Shown: positions 10,923 to 22,603 of the stretch, piece by piece
How positions within the stretch are numbered: the stretch's first letter is position 1
Layout of the letters: each line of letters begins with the position of its first letter
Source: Armigeres subalbatus
Lineage: Eukaryota; Arthropoda; Insecta; Diptera; Culicidae
Direction of reading: 5' to 3'
NCBI RefSeq assembly: GCF_024139115.2
Contig: NC_085141.1
Location: forward strand, 380,511,278 to 380,575,277
DNA length: 64,000 nt
The notes under the pieces: model-generated
The model's database searches: none
Told to the model about the DNA's origin: nothing
Seen by the model: the letters and a program-made list of their open reading frames with translations, nothing else
Translations under genes and position numbers: made by a program

Positions 10923-12361
10923 TCTCTGTGAAATCATGATTTTTTTCGAGATTTCAATTTTGTATTTTTTTATTTCCCTGAAATTTCGCATATACATTCT
11001 TCATCCGATCGTTTTGGTGTCTTCGACAATGTTTAAGGCAATCATTGGGGCTATGTGAAAAAAATGTACACTGTGAAAAAAAAGTTCAATCATTGAAAAT
11101 AAAAATTAAAAATTGATTTTCTCAAAAATGATTTTTTCAATATTTTTTGTTTTTTTTTTATATGTTGTAGCCGATGTAATTTTTTGCACTATGGGTCATA
11201 ATGGAGAAATGATGGACAAAAAAAATTATCACTTGTCATAAGACGAGTTTGTCGAGTTAAGTGCGAAACACTGAAGACGACCTTACTGTTGAGGTCGAAA
11301 TACGTATCTGTCAAGGTACAATTAAGTGGTGGAATTAATGACAAGTGAAGACATTCCACTAAAATCTCAAAATAATTTTCTTAACAAAAAAGTTATATTT
11401 TTTTGTATTTATAAGTGTTTTTTTTTTTAAATGGTTGAAATATTTTTTTACGCTTTTATTGACTTTTTTATGACAGTACGCTGGATTTCGATTGGAAAAG
11501 GTGTACAGTATTTTGTGAAGAACTGCTACCGGTTCTGAGATACAGCGGTTATAAGATAAAATATGCCGATTTTGAAATTTTCACTCATTTTGGATTCCTA
11601 CTATTCAACTATTCAACATCTTCGTGCTTACAGTGCAACATTAGAAGTAAACTTCCTGGATTCAAAATGACGAACAAATCAATGGGTTAAATTCCTCTAT
11701 AAGTTTTATCATTTAATAAATACATCTTGACGCAAAAGTTCACAAATCTTAATTCAATACGCATGAATTAATAAAGCTATAGATTATTAGTTTATTTTGT
11801 CGGGTATATACTGATATCCCAAAAAATGGAATTTGATTTCCAATGTATATTTACAATATCATGCACGCCCACATGGCAAAGTGGTTTCGAAATTTCTAAA
11901 GAACAGCATGATACTCGAACCCAGTTTCCTTACTTCTAACCACGCATTTAGCAGATTAGCTACGGGAGCCACGTGAAGTTCATAGTAACATTCGATTTTT
12001 TAATTGATTAATTTAGTAACTCATCGGTAAGATACAGACTATGCTGTAGCTGGGATTGATTTCTGGTATAGTATTTCATGAGTGGACAATTTTCTCCAAT
12101 TTTTTGGGCATTTGAATTTCCGTCATAAAATTAATATTCGGAAGCGAAAAGCTCGCTTAGCTTTGAAACCTCGCATTACTGGACTGGACGAAATTCAATA
12201 CTGTTATTACTAAACTGTGAAGTGGCAATGTTTCAGTTGTGGAATGCAATGGCCAATAATGGCAGTAATGAAGACAGTTAATTGTTCATTGCGCGCATCC
12301 AATCTTACCTACAACCCTACATATCAATCACGACGCGACGTTATGTCTCTGTTGGTCTGCT
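10923..12361. other. A/T-rich non-coding stretch
   Basis: Poly-A/T runs and a segment at about 11229-11347 that starts with cacttgtcat and ends with its inverse atgacaagtg. No gene or complete element was recognised. Confidence 0.45.
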
Positions 12362-12919
12362 TACCCGATCAAGAATGCATAACAAAATTATAACAAGGGG
12401 AGTAATTTATTTCAGAAAAATAATGTAACAAAATGTGTTATAAAATTGGCTGGTTAGTTGTTAAAATAACAAAAAATATATCAAAATTTCCTCTAGCCGT
12501 AACATAATTATATCAGAGGTTGTTACCTTTATTTCAACATTATAACAACCGTTGATATGATTATGAGGTACAAAAATCTACTTTCATGGTAATTGCCTAC
12601 ATCACGTATAAAAATGTGGTACGCTACAACGCCGGATTTTCATCCATAATGTAGGCAATTAACTTTGTACTAGCTATTAACATCGAACATTGATTCAAGT
12701 TATACTGGAGGTGATTACCTCCGCTTTTTCCAATATCAAAAAATGTAGGCAATTATTTTGTGTAAATATACATAACTAATGTTGTTATAATTTTGATATG
12801 AAATAAAACTGGCCGAAGACACATTTTTATCGAATTATCTAATTATAACACACGTTGTTTTAAATAACAACCATTGATAGAATTGAGTTATAATTTTGTT
12901 ATGTATTCCTGATCGGGTA
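12362..12919. mobile_element. TA-flanked MITE, ~33-bp inverted ends, internally repeated motif
   Basis: The left end (12362-12394) and right end (12887-12919) are inverse copies with two mismatches, starting tacccgatca. Copies of ataacaa and gttataa recur inside near 12537-12560 and 12841-12870. A block with gtaggcaatta and its inverse (about 12590-12750) looks like a further nested piece. No protein is encoded. Confidence 0.8.
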
Positions 12920-14367
12920 TTGGTATCTTAAGCCGGTCTTGGGAACTGGTTTCTGACGCGTATTATTTGCATGCTAATCTGAGCTCATTTGCGCAAACCG
13001 TCTACAGAATAGTGATACTAAAGCCTCACATTTGAAAACACACTGTTTACGTATTTCATCGATTAAATTCGCCTTAATTTACTTGAACCACAATTATTTC
13101 TTAATCTCAAATATATTTTGTGTAAATATTTCCATGAATTCTATTTTGACGGTCGACCTTGTTATTGCTCGCTTCCTATCAGATCCGACATGAAGGTCCC
13201 ATTTGATGGACGACGAATTTCTGCTTATCGCTCATAAAATGGCAAAGTTGATGCAAGTGGAAACCAGTTTGCGATCCGAGTGATTCCAGTTCGAGAGGTG
13301 TTTTTATTTCCAGCATTTCTTTTACCATATATTTTGGCAAATGCGCTCATCCTTGGTAGAATCAAAATGTTTTCCGGTTTTCCGGATTGCGTCAATGAAA
13401 TGTTGAGAAATACAAGAAATTTGCATATCTTTGATTTTTAAAGGGGATGCTCAAACTCGAAATGAATCCAAAGTAGGGTTGCTTGCATGAAAAGTGTTTC
13501 AGGGTTATTTGGTCGGGGTTCAGCGAAACTGCACCAAGTGAATTTTGACTAATTTGTGAAATTTGGTTCGTAGCATGGAAATAAAAATAAATTCATATCC
13601 AATCATTCGTATATTTGATGTTGGATAACGATGGTAGGTTATCTGATACGATTTGTGCTGAATTAGATCAGCTGCACGAAAACTTTTGCAAGGAAAATTG
13701 GTAATTTTTCATTTTGGCACTTGGTGCGGTTTGACAGAGTCTCGACCGTTTGATCTAATTTAAAACAACAGTCTCTCCTGTTATTGTATCAATAACTGTA
13801 ACAAGGGATTTTGGTACTCAGCTTGATCGCCGTCGACTATGTTACTCCTGTTTAAAATTTACAAAGCATTAAAACCCATAAGAACTTTTCGTCAGATTCG
13901 TTTGCACACGTTATAAATACGACTAATAGGGAGTAGTAATCAAATCACAATCATCGTAGGTTTTCTTCTGTACTCCTTCGCTGCGACCAAATCGAGTCAC
14001 ATTGGAGCTGCTGCAATCAAATCAGTAAAAAATGTGCTACTAGAGCAGGTGGATTCATCAGGATTTTTTCATTGAATTTCATGCTTTTACCGTTTAGTCT
14101 ATCAAATGTTCTGGTTCATGACACGGAAATTTTCATTTGTTATCATGCTTCCTTATCTTATCATCATATTCGGCGTTGTAGTTAATAAAAAAAATATTTG
14201 AATCGTTAGGTTTAAACACTACATAAGTCCATTTCTCACCATTCGGAGAAAACAACAAGCTGGCAGTTGGCACAGATTTTTAATTATATGGCAACGTCAG
14301 ATCAAAAAATATAGGCAACGCCTGTGGTCATTAGCAGTTCGAAGACTGTAACCAATCTTCTTCTTCT
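12920..14367. other. Unassigned spacer
   Basis: I see no coding region or clear repeat structure apart from short A/T runs. Confidence 0.45.
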
Positions 14368-14609
14368 TCTATATACATAAAAATGAATTTCTGACCCTTA
14401 TAGACTCGGAAACTACTGAACCGATCGGCGTGAAATTTTGTATGCGGAGGTTTCTGGGGCCGGAGAAGGTTCTTAAGATGGTTTGATACCCCTCCCCTTT
14501 TTGGAAAGGGGGGCTCCCATACAAATGAACCAGCAATTTCTGCATGACTCGAGAACTAATCAGACAATAAATCAATTTTAGACGAAACAAAGTTCGTCGG
14601 GTCTGCTAG
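14368..14609 (+). mobile_element. Short Helitron-like element, 242 bp
   Basis: It begins tctatatacataaaaatg and ends gggtctgctag|t. A 6-bp stem (gacgaa/ttcgtc) lies 11 bases before the CTAG end, the expected Helitron 3' layout. A second full copy is at 16437-16669 and a 3' piece at 33413-33522. Confidence 0.7.
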
Positions 14610-14989
14610 TGATTCATAATTGTGCTTTAAAGTGAATGGATCAGGATATTATGTTTTTTTTTCACTTCCGACCCAATTTTTTGTGTTTTTTGTCAAAATA
14701 TGTATTTTTGAGTAAGGATTCAGAATATGCGAAGTTCTCATTTTAACTAAAAATGTCACTTATGCAGTTTTCCGAACAAACGGTTCATATGTAGGTAACA
14801 TCTCTGATGGTAAATTGAATGTCAATGCCGTGCCTCTCTTTAATCGTCGGTTGCCTGTTCAACAGTGTTCACATAAAATATCAATATGCGTTGATAACAC
14901 AAGTGCGCCTTTTGGTTATCATCAATAAAAATATCTTGAGGCATTTAGAGTGACTTGGGGCAAACAGCAGAATCTATTTTTTACATAAA
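14610..14989. other. Unassigned spacer
   Basis: Nothing recognised. Confidence 0.4.
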
Positions 14990-15010
14990 TGTATATTCAT
15001 ATTATGAGCA

Positions 15011-15439
15011 TGACGAGCCCGGTGGTCTAGTGGCTACCGCTTCTGCCTTATAAGAAGGAGGTCGTGGGTTCAAATTCAGGCTCGTCCCTTTCCTACTTTG
15101 TATTTCTATCGTAGTTTTTTCTGTGTTTCACGTTCTACCAAAACGATTCCCACTGCTGTAACCTTCTACACTAACAAATCCAAAACCTCCCGTGGCACCT
15201 AGGAGAGGTCGTAGAGTTCTCTGCATTTTTCTTAAGTAGGTGTCCAACTTCCTCAGCATTCGCAAGGACGTGGCCAGGACAGATCTCGACTATTGGAGAG
15301 TGCATTGCTTCCATCTAAGAGATAGTGATTAGTCCCAAATCAATATCTGTGGTAACGGATGAAAGTGATGCTACTCTTATACCATAGCCCAGGCTTGTAC
15401 CACCCACGAATTTGTGCGAATTGCTCAATGCTAGTGCAT
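15011..15439 (+). mobile_element. tRNA-headed SINE with a perfect 21-bp target duplication
   Basis: The first ~70 bases look like a tRNA: an A box (tggtctagtgg) and a B-box-like gggttcaaattc, flanked by gagcc/ggctc. About 350 bases of unrelated body follow, without an A-rich or gaa tail. The block is flanked by an identical 21-bp direct repeat (14990-15010 and 15440-15460), showing target-primed insertion and a fairly young age. The anticodon-stem region does not fold into a canonical loop, so this is not a functional tRNA. Confidence 0.85.
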
Positions 15440-15460
15440 TGTATATTCATATTATGAGCA

Positions 15461-16372
15461 AACCTTTTTATTCCCAATGAATATATTCTCAACTAGTTGA
15501 CCTAGCACACGTTGTCCTGCACAGTCGGCGAAAATGCGCGTTGTGAACTGCCCATGCGAAATTTCCATACAAACCTTAATTTTAGTTTTCCACGTTTTAC
15601 TCAACTTTACTCGTGATTTTTGCATGAGCAAATGTCATATAAACCCGCCGGAAACTATAACAAACATTTTAGCTGAAGAAATGAAGAAAATCCATCCATC
15701 TGTTTTCGAGTTATGCGGATACGAACACAGACCATTTCTTTTTTATATGTAGAGATTTTTCATTACTCAGTAGCAATAAATAGAAGGACCATTAGGGCAG
15801 CACAAATATTCCTCCCATTGTTCCGTTTGTTCATCACTGGGCAGCACTCCAGTCCAACCAGTTGTTTTTGTACATCGCCAAACCTGAAGATATTAACCAT
15901 GTAATCATGTCCAAGTAATAAACGTTGAGAACTGGAATTGGGCTGTTTATATCTTGTTAGAAGCATTGCCACTTAAAATGTGAAAAGCGAATAATTTCCT
16001 CATCACCGGTGTGGCAGAAGTACACATTAGGTGTTGAATTGCCTTTCAATTTCACTTCGTAAGGCAAAATAAGAACTTAATTTTACGTCACTGATACGCA
16101 CGTTCCATCTTACTTATGACCAGTGAAGCATGTAAGCGTATAAAAGAACTAAGCTGCATCGTCATGATGTCATTTCAGTTTTACTGAATCATCATTCCTT
16201 ATTTTTGTAACACATACGTATTAGCACAGAGGTTTCCAAGTCTTTCAAACATGCCCGGGATAAGAAATTCATAATTTGGAGAATAAATCAGGAAATTGAA
16301 AACAAACTTGAATTATTTATAGAAAAAAAATCGTTCAAGGTCTTTGATTGATGAAACCCTTTGAGGGAACAT
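15461..16372. other. Unassigned spacer
   Basis: Only short frames. A minus-strand frame at 15763-15972 has no motif I recognise. Confidence 0.4.
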
Positions 16373-16436
16373 CCACAAAGTACGTAACGCTTAGAGGGGG
16401 AGGGGGTTGAGTGAAGTGTGACGATCCATACAAAAA
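16373..16436. mobile_element. Truncated MITE end (tccacaaagtacgt family)
   Basis: The sequence catccacaaagtacgtaacgc followed by a G-rich run and gtgacgatccatacaaaaa matches one half of the element at 38682-38820. It is cut exactly where the Helitron-like element at 16437 begins. Confidence 0.6.
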
Positions 16437-16669
16437 TCTATATACATAAAAATGAATTTCTGTCTGTCTGAACCTTATAGACTCGGAAATTACTGAACTG
16501 TATGCTAAGGTTTTTGGGGCCCAGGAAGGTTCCTAAGATGGTTCGAGACCCCTCCCCGCTTTGGAAAGGGGGGCTCCCATACAAATGAAATACTAAATTC
16601 TTCATAATTCGAGAATTAATCAGATAATAAATCAATTTTAAACGAAACAAAGTTCGTCGGGTCTGCTAG
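16437..16669 (+). mobile_element. Short Helitron-like element, 233 bp
   Basis: Left junction A|TCTATATACATAAAAATG and right junction gggtctgCTAG|T. It is homologous to 14368-14609 along its length, with a short deletion in the middle. Confidence 0.72.
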
Positions 16670-17399
16670 TAATAAATAGAATAGATTGCCAGCCAGTGAA
16701 TGTTAAAGCTTTGGATTAAGTCGAATTCATCTGCATACCATTGATTTTTACACTAATTTCAAACATATTCCATGTCAGTTTTTCAGATCGTCTGAATAAA
16801 GCAGTTTTGCGGATTTCAGGTTATCACATGTTAAGGTTCAAATTACCGTCATCCAGTCATAGACGAGAAAAACAGCCACGTGCTCGTACCACCCCCAGCA
16901 ATAAAACCACCCACCGAGGAGAAAAGACAGTCTCCAGCTGGATGGGGGAAGTATTTTTGTTTCAAAACTACATCATCCAATAGCGAAGACATAATTATAT
17001 ACGGTGGATGCTTCATTTGGTTGTATTTCGCTTTAGTTTTCAAAAAAAAACTGCCTTTTGCGATATTTTTTTCTAAGAGGGGAAATCGACGATTTACTCT
17101 CACGCTCTCTTAAATATGAGATAGTACATATACAATACAATTATTCTTCAAGCGGCTATTTTTCTTAATTCTTTGTAATAATGAATTTGAAGTAACGTAT
17201 GAAGACGTTATAAATGTTATCGAAACATTTATGTTACCAAAGTTCGTACTATTTATTAGGCTAAAGGAATGTCATAACTTGGCGCCATGTACCTTACGAA
17301 AGGAAAATTACGATTTTTTTAAAAGTTTTCCTATCACTAGTGCATGAGGCACTTTGTCCCGCGCAGGAGCGACGACATTGACAACAGTAGTTGGTAGGA
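16670..17399. other. Unassigned spacer
   Basis: Two short overlapping frames near 16740-17110 show no domain and poor codon structure. No repeat boundary was seen. Confidence 0.4.
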
Positions 17400-17545
17400 A
17401 CTTGCATTGCATAAGAGCTTAGCTTAGCTTAGCTGAGGCTAACTGTACATATCAATGGTTGCTACTCCGTGATTGATCAGAACTGGTGTAAATTGCCCTT
17501 CGATCCCAGTGAATAGTGGATGGGATTCACCATCTATTCTGCACG
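17400..17545 (+). repeat. (agctt)n-headed interspersed repeat
   Basis: The stretch gagcttagcttagcttagc leads into a body with tgtacatatcaatggttgc and gattgatcagaactgg. The short tandem head plus unique body looks like a dispersed repeat; the family is unknown to me. Confidence 0.5.
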
Positions 17546-17563
17546 TTTCAGCAGCTCACAAAT

Positions 17564-17794
17564 CGGGACTGCTTTGCGATTTGGGCGTAACTTATTTTGT
17601 AAACAAATATTGGAAGACGAATTCCTGCTAAAACAAACATTTCCTGAGAAAACCACGGTATGTATCCGACAGAATAAGCTTTCCTCTTTCAGATAAGGTA
17701 ATGAGTTTCGGTGAAAAATGCTTGCATTCTAAGGAATTTATAAAACAATGTTTGTTTACAAAATAAGTTACGCCCAAATCGCAAATCAGTCCCG
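17564..17794. mobile_element. Fold-back MITE, ~48-bp inverted arms
   Basis: The left arm starts cgggactgctttgcgatttg and the right arm (to 17794) is its inverse with about three differences. A possible 4-bp direct repeat 'aaat' flanks it. No coding. Confidence 0.82.
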
Positions 17795-18737
17795 AAATGT
17801 TGATCAATATCGGCGCCGCACGATGAAGTAGCTAGAACAAATGGCTGGCCAAAAACCCATTCTCGTTTTTCGAACTTTTGCATGGTATTACATTTTTAGA
17901 ATATTCTTCAATATTATCTCTATTAAGTGTCATTGATTTTTTTTCGTTTGTTCCTTATTAGTGTTAATGACAACCTACCAAAAATCATGTTAATTTGATG
18001 GTTTTTAGCGTGCCGTGAGACAAAGATCAATTACAACTGCTGATAAATCCAAACAACACATATAATGTTAGGTTTTAAGTACACAAAACATCATTTATGC
18101 ACTGCCCTAGGACCTCCATGAGTTGAAATGAATTATATTTTACATTAAGATTTGATTTCATAAACATGAATAACATGGAGTTTTTGACATTTTTCAACAA
18201 ACTTCATTATTAAAAAAGTAGAAGTACTCTCTCGTATTCTGCTACGAGATTGAAAAGACATGAAAATATAGGCTTTCATCTTTCTATTGCAGCTTAAAGA
18301 TCATCCGCACTCGTCCGCAAACGAATTTGCGAGTAATTTCAAAATTGGTTGTTTTCACACTTTCCGCCATTGTTTTCAACAGTATATAGGGAGAAAATTT
18401 CCGCAGATAACTTTTTCTGGTTTTCGAGGCATTTGACACATAGACATGATTGAATACAATAGTAACCTTCTTCGTTTTTTGTTATTCATTCGTTCATTTG
18501 GTGGGCTCAAATGCTGTGGGGCGTTACGGAGCCGATAAAAAAACATTTTAATACAATCTTGTAATCTAACGCTCAGAAAATAAAGTTAGTTTGGGGCATC
18601 TGCTGCTCATTTAAATCTCTACTAAGCATTGCGAGTGCTCCATTATCTTTCGTCTCCTTCCAACTAACCAATCTATTGAAAAATCAAAATATCAATTACA
18701 TTGACAACAGATATCTAAATCTCAATATAACTTAAAT
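17795..18737. other. Unassigned spacer
   Basis: No gene or complete element recognised. Confidence 0.4.
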
Positions 18738-18971
18738 CCAGTTTTTCGCGAGCGGTAATGGCCGCCAGCCTGCCTGCGGGTTAGTCTCTGATTTGACATT
18801 TGTGGAGATCAACTGCACCCACCCAGGTGCTGGTGAAGTGAATTCAAGCCTTCTTATATATCACATTGATCAAAATGCTCGGAATGGTGAGTGCAGTTGA
18901 CCTCCACAAACGACAAATCAGAAACGAATCCGCAGGCAAGCAGGCGGCCATTACCACTCGCGGAAAACTGG
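18738..18971. mobile_element. Fold-back MITE, ~80-bp inverted arms
   Basis: The first ~80 bases (ccagtttttcgcgagcggta...) and the last ~80 are inverse copies with about a dozen mismatches, leaving a spacer of about 70 bases. I could not fix a target duplication. Confidence 0.85.
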
Positions 18972-20309
18972 ATACATTATAGTTGATATTATGTAGACAA
19001 GTAGGAACATAGACATAATATGGGGTAGGGGGGTAGGGGGTAGATGCAGAATATTGGCTAATGGGCAGATGCCACTTCAAGCTAAATAGAAACAATTCGA
19101 ATAAGCAATCTATTTGGTTTTAGTGAAATAACCACTTGAGGCTACCTTGTAATTAGGACCAAAACAGGAAATTTTCCAAATTGTCATCGTCCCGAAGTTT
19201 CCGATGCAACTGATGTTATGCGTGTGTAATCAGTGTTGATTGTGCGTTCTGGGAAGCTTTCGCTGCTAAAAATATCGTAAGCTTGTGAAAAAGATGTGAG
19301 AAACTAATGTTTTGTTTTTCTTTCTGTAATAGGCCCTTATCAAATGATACGCGAGATTTTTCATTTTTCACGTTTCCCAAGCGAATTAAGGACAAAAGCG
19401 AGTAAACAAATGAACTGTCATGGAGCTGTCGCTTCTGTATCAGTTTATGGTAACACCGTTTTATTTTTGAACATATCAAGAAAGGTAATTTATCACTGGT
19501 AGGTAAATTTGCACCTGTAAAAATGTTCGAAAATCGATTGTCACCATATTTTTTGCATCAAAGATGCAAAACCTACCAGAAAACGCCGAAATATAATTTT
19601 GACCAGGATTTTGGGCTAGTTACCCCTTAGTGCGCCGGCCAAGTCGTCACAGTCAGTTGGGAAAGGGAGGGAATGGTAGTGTGTGGTTATTGTTGCTACT
19701 AGAGACTGAGAATATCTCTGCATCTCCACAATAACCACGGGAAGGAAGTTGTGTTAGTTTGGTGGGGTAATCAGTAACATAGATCGGGATTCATCATGGA
19801 AAACTATGTGACCTATGTACAGGGGTTAGACAAAAAGGCAGAGATAGGTAAAATTATGTCGAAATTCAAATCAGCATAACTTTGCGTAGAATAATCCGAT
19901 TTTGATCAAACCAGGGCCAACAGAAGCGGACACTCTTCTAATATACTGTCGAAATCTGAAATTGCCACCGGAGATGTTCCGGGTTTTTCGAGGGTATGTT
20001 CAAGATGCATTTTTCCACTGCTTGTCATTTTATGTGACGTTTACTTTCATCACGTTTTATGCTTTTTTCAAAAACTAGAACTAATATGCCGACCAATGGT
20101 GGCTGTAGATCGAGAACCCATCAAAACTACGCAGACATATGGCAATTTCCGTAAAACGGTTCCGGAAACATGATGAAATGATAACAGATCGGAATAATGC
20201 AAACATAACTTCATGGCTTTGCGAGACGATGATTACAGAAATATTCCCTGAATGGTAGTGTCCACTGCTGGTTTCAGGGGCCTTCCAGGAGGGGCCGGTT
20301 TTAGCACCA
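18972..20309. other. Repeat-like non-coding stretch
   Basis: A G-rich run lies at 19020-19042. A block near 19640-19765 contains tggttattgtt and the inverse-like aataaccac. No protein-coding signal. Confidence 0.4.
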
Positions 20310-20512
20310 TCTTATTCTTCTTATTATTGGCATTACATCCCCACACTGGGACAGAGCCGCCTCGCAGCTTAGTGTTCATTAAGCACTTCCACAGTTATAA
20401 ACTGCGAGGTTTCTAAGCCAGGTTACCATTTTTGCATTCGTATATCATGAGGCTAGCACGATGATACTTTTATGCCCAGGGAAGTCGAGACAATTTCCAA
20501 TCCGAAAATTAA
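20310..20512 (-). mobile_element. 5'-truncated Feilai-like SINE, minus strand
   Basis: It carries the inverse of the SINE tail and body: attattggcattacatcc, gacagagccgcctcgcag, gcactttccacag-type and aagtcgagacaatttcc. It stops before the tRNA-like head, as expected for incomplete reverse transcription. Confidence 0.85.
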
Positions 20513-20924
20513 ATAACTAGATTTTGATGAGCCTCAACGACTCGGATAATTTTATTTTCTATTTAGGCTGTCAAAATATCAAAATTAAAAAATTTTCATT
20601 TATTGTGTCAGTGCACAGGTAAAAAGTGAGGTTACGCGACGCCACTGCCAAGACGATGAATATAGGATCTTTATTAAAGATACATTTTGAGGACTGTAAG
20701 ACTCTCTGGCCAATTTGTTTCAGGTTCCGGGTGTTCTGCAAAAGTGACATTTGTTCAGGATGTATGGCAAATCCCGTATCGTTTTCACGAGAATGACCAT
20801 ATCTCTGCGTATATTTAACGGATTTTTGATCTGCAGCCAGCATTGGTCAGCATATTAGTTCTAGCTTCTGGGGAAAGTTCCAAACATGTTGGCAGTAAAC
20901 GTCAGATGAAATGACAGGCAGACA

Positions 20925-21095
20925 CGGACAGACACGGACACGGACAGACAGACATTTGTTCAGCTCATCGAGCTGAGTCGAATGGTATATAACACTATGG
21001 GTCTCCGGGACTTCTATCAAAAGTTCGAATTTGGAGTGAAATGATAGCCTTTCGGTACAACTTAGTTGTACGAGAAAGGCAAAAACAAAAAACAT
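20925..21095 (+). repeat. Dispersed repeat ending 'gtacgagaaaggcaaaaac'
   Basis: The order gacagacag, tttgttcagctcatcgagc, tatgggtctccgggacttc, gtacaacttagttgtacg, gagaaaggcaaaaac is matched by a diverged copy at 33640-33830. The palindrome tacaacttagttgta lies near the end. Confidence 0.65.
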
Positions 21096-22243
21096 ACTTG
21101 TATGAAGGAGCTTGAACTCTTTTTTGAAAATTTAAGGCGTTGTTAGGTTTTAATTAAAAAAAAATTCAAAAAAATCAGGCCATGGAGTGGTGTGACGATG
21201 GAAATATTTATAGGTAAGTTGTTGTAGTTTGTAATCACTCTGTACATACATCCTAAACGTAGATAGTTGGTTCTTGGCGCCAATATGCGTAGATTATCAA
21301 TCGAACGCGTTTGATAGCTGTGGTAGTCATGGCTACGTTGCAAATTCAAATGTTAATAAAGCCATTGATGTATAAGGGGACCATAGCCCAAGTCACGTTA
21401 AAAATTCACATCGTCCATGAACATCAGGGACTACAGGATAAGGCTTCACCACAACATCTTTACCCATGGGGGTTTTAAGTTCTGTGGGACATATTGCTAT
21501 CACTGCCTAAGGAGTGTGGGCAGGTTGGGGATAGTTTTGTGACCAATATTTAAGCTGTTGAAAAATGTCAGTTATAATATATGATTTTATGTTTTACGTT
21601 ACGTTACGTTTAATTCCAATTATAAATAATAAAGAGCGTCCCTTATATTCATGCGGTTAAACAATTGTGTTTGTCAGTATGTCGTCGTCATATCTAAATT
21701 CTTCCAGTTGTAGGCATTATTCCTGAGGTATGTCTGATGTTACAAGTTTTAGTAGTCTAACAAAGAAACCCTTACCATTAATCAGCCTATTAGCCATTAT
21801 AGTCTGGTGTTTAGGCCTGATCGAAATAGTTTTTTTTTTAAAGTCCCTTTTAATATTTTTCAGAGTATTCAGTTGGAGTGGTTTTGTGCCTCAGTAGCGT
21901 ACAAATCGTATTTTTATCAAGCAAAAAAGCTCTTAAAGTTATGTTGATGTGTTTATTATATAGGAAGTGCGATACATCAGGCTAAATTTAAATGCAATGG
22001 ATAATCAAATGATTGTATTTGTAGCTATGAGAGAAATTCTAAAGCGAACTTCTGGGTAAATGCACATTTAAGATTTAAATCAGTTCTCCCATGTACTCCG
22101 GTAGCAATCATGTGTTTAGGTTTTAATAGAATATTAAGCAAATATTTAATAAATTTTCTCTCATCAAGCATCAGGCCACAACCAACGTTGGGAACCTATG
22201 TACTAGAATAATCAAACACGGGTTTTTTTTCGTTTTGTTGCAG
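21096..22243. other. Sequence upstream of the first recognised SCAP exon (intron)
   Basis: No SCAP exon encoding the N-terminal membrane segment was found here. A (ttacg)n-like short array lies at about 21595-21612. The stretch ends in the splice acceptor at 22241-22243. Confidence 0.45.
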
Positions 22244-22603
22244 TTATCCTCTGTTGAACATCCCACTTCCGGGAACTATCCCGACCAAGGTGATATTTCC
22301 ATACACTGAACAAAATGGCCATAATATACAGCACACGAATGTCAACGCCAGCGAGTCCAGCCCATCGGAATTGTACAATCCGTTCAACTTCAACGGGAAC
22401 AACTTTTTCAACATCTACAACCTCAGCTTGGAACCGCCATTCCCGTGGGCAAGAATCGACCCGTTGCTGTACGTGCAGCAGATCATTATGCGATCCAGCG
22501 TGGCCCCGTGGGAGGATGGTTTGCAGCTAACGGATGCGTTTCGTGGCCCGCTGTACGAGGTGTTCAAACTGATTGAGATTATTCGCAATCACGAGGACGA
22601 AAG
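22244..22603 (+). CDS. SCAP: SCAP exon A (start of luminal loop 1)
   Basis: It follows acceptor gttttgttgcag and begins with the last base of a split codon, expected to complete a cysteine before YPLL. Key stretches are NIPLPGTIPTKV and AFRGPLYEVFKLIEIIRNH. Donor is aag|gtgata at 22604. Confidence 0.93.

Noticed and set aside
15011..15082. tRNA gene
   Set aside because: The anticodon loop is not canonical and the block continues into a SINE body flanked by a target duplication.
15763..15972. Minus frame suspected as a retroelement piece
   Set aside because: I could not match it to any RT, endonuclease or RNase H motif.
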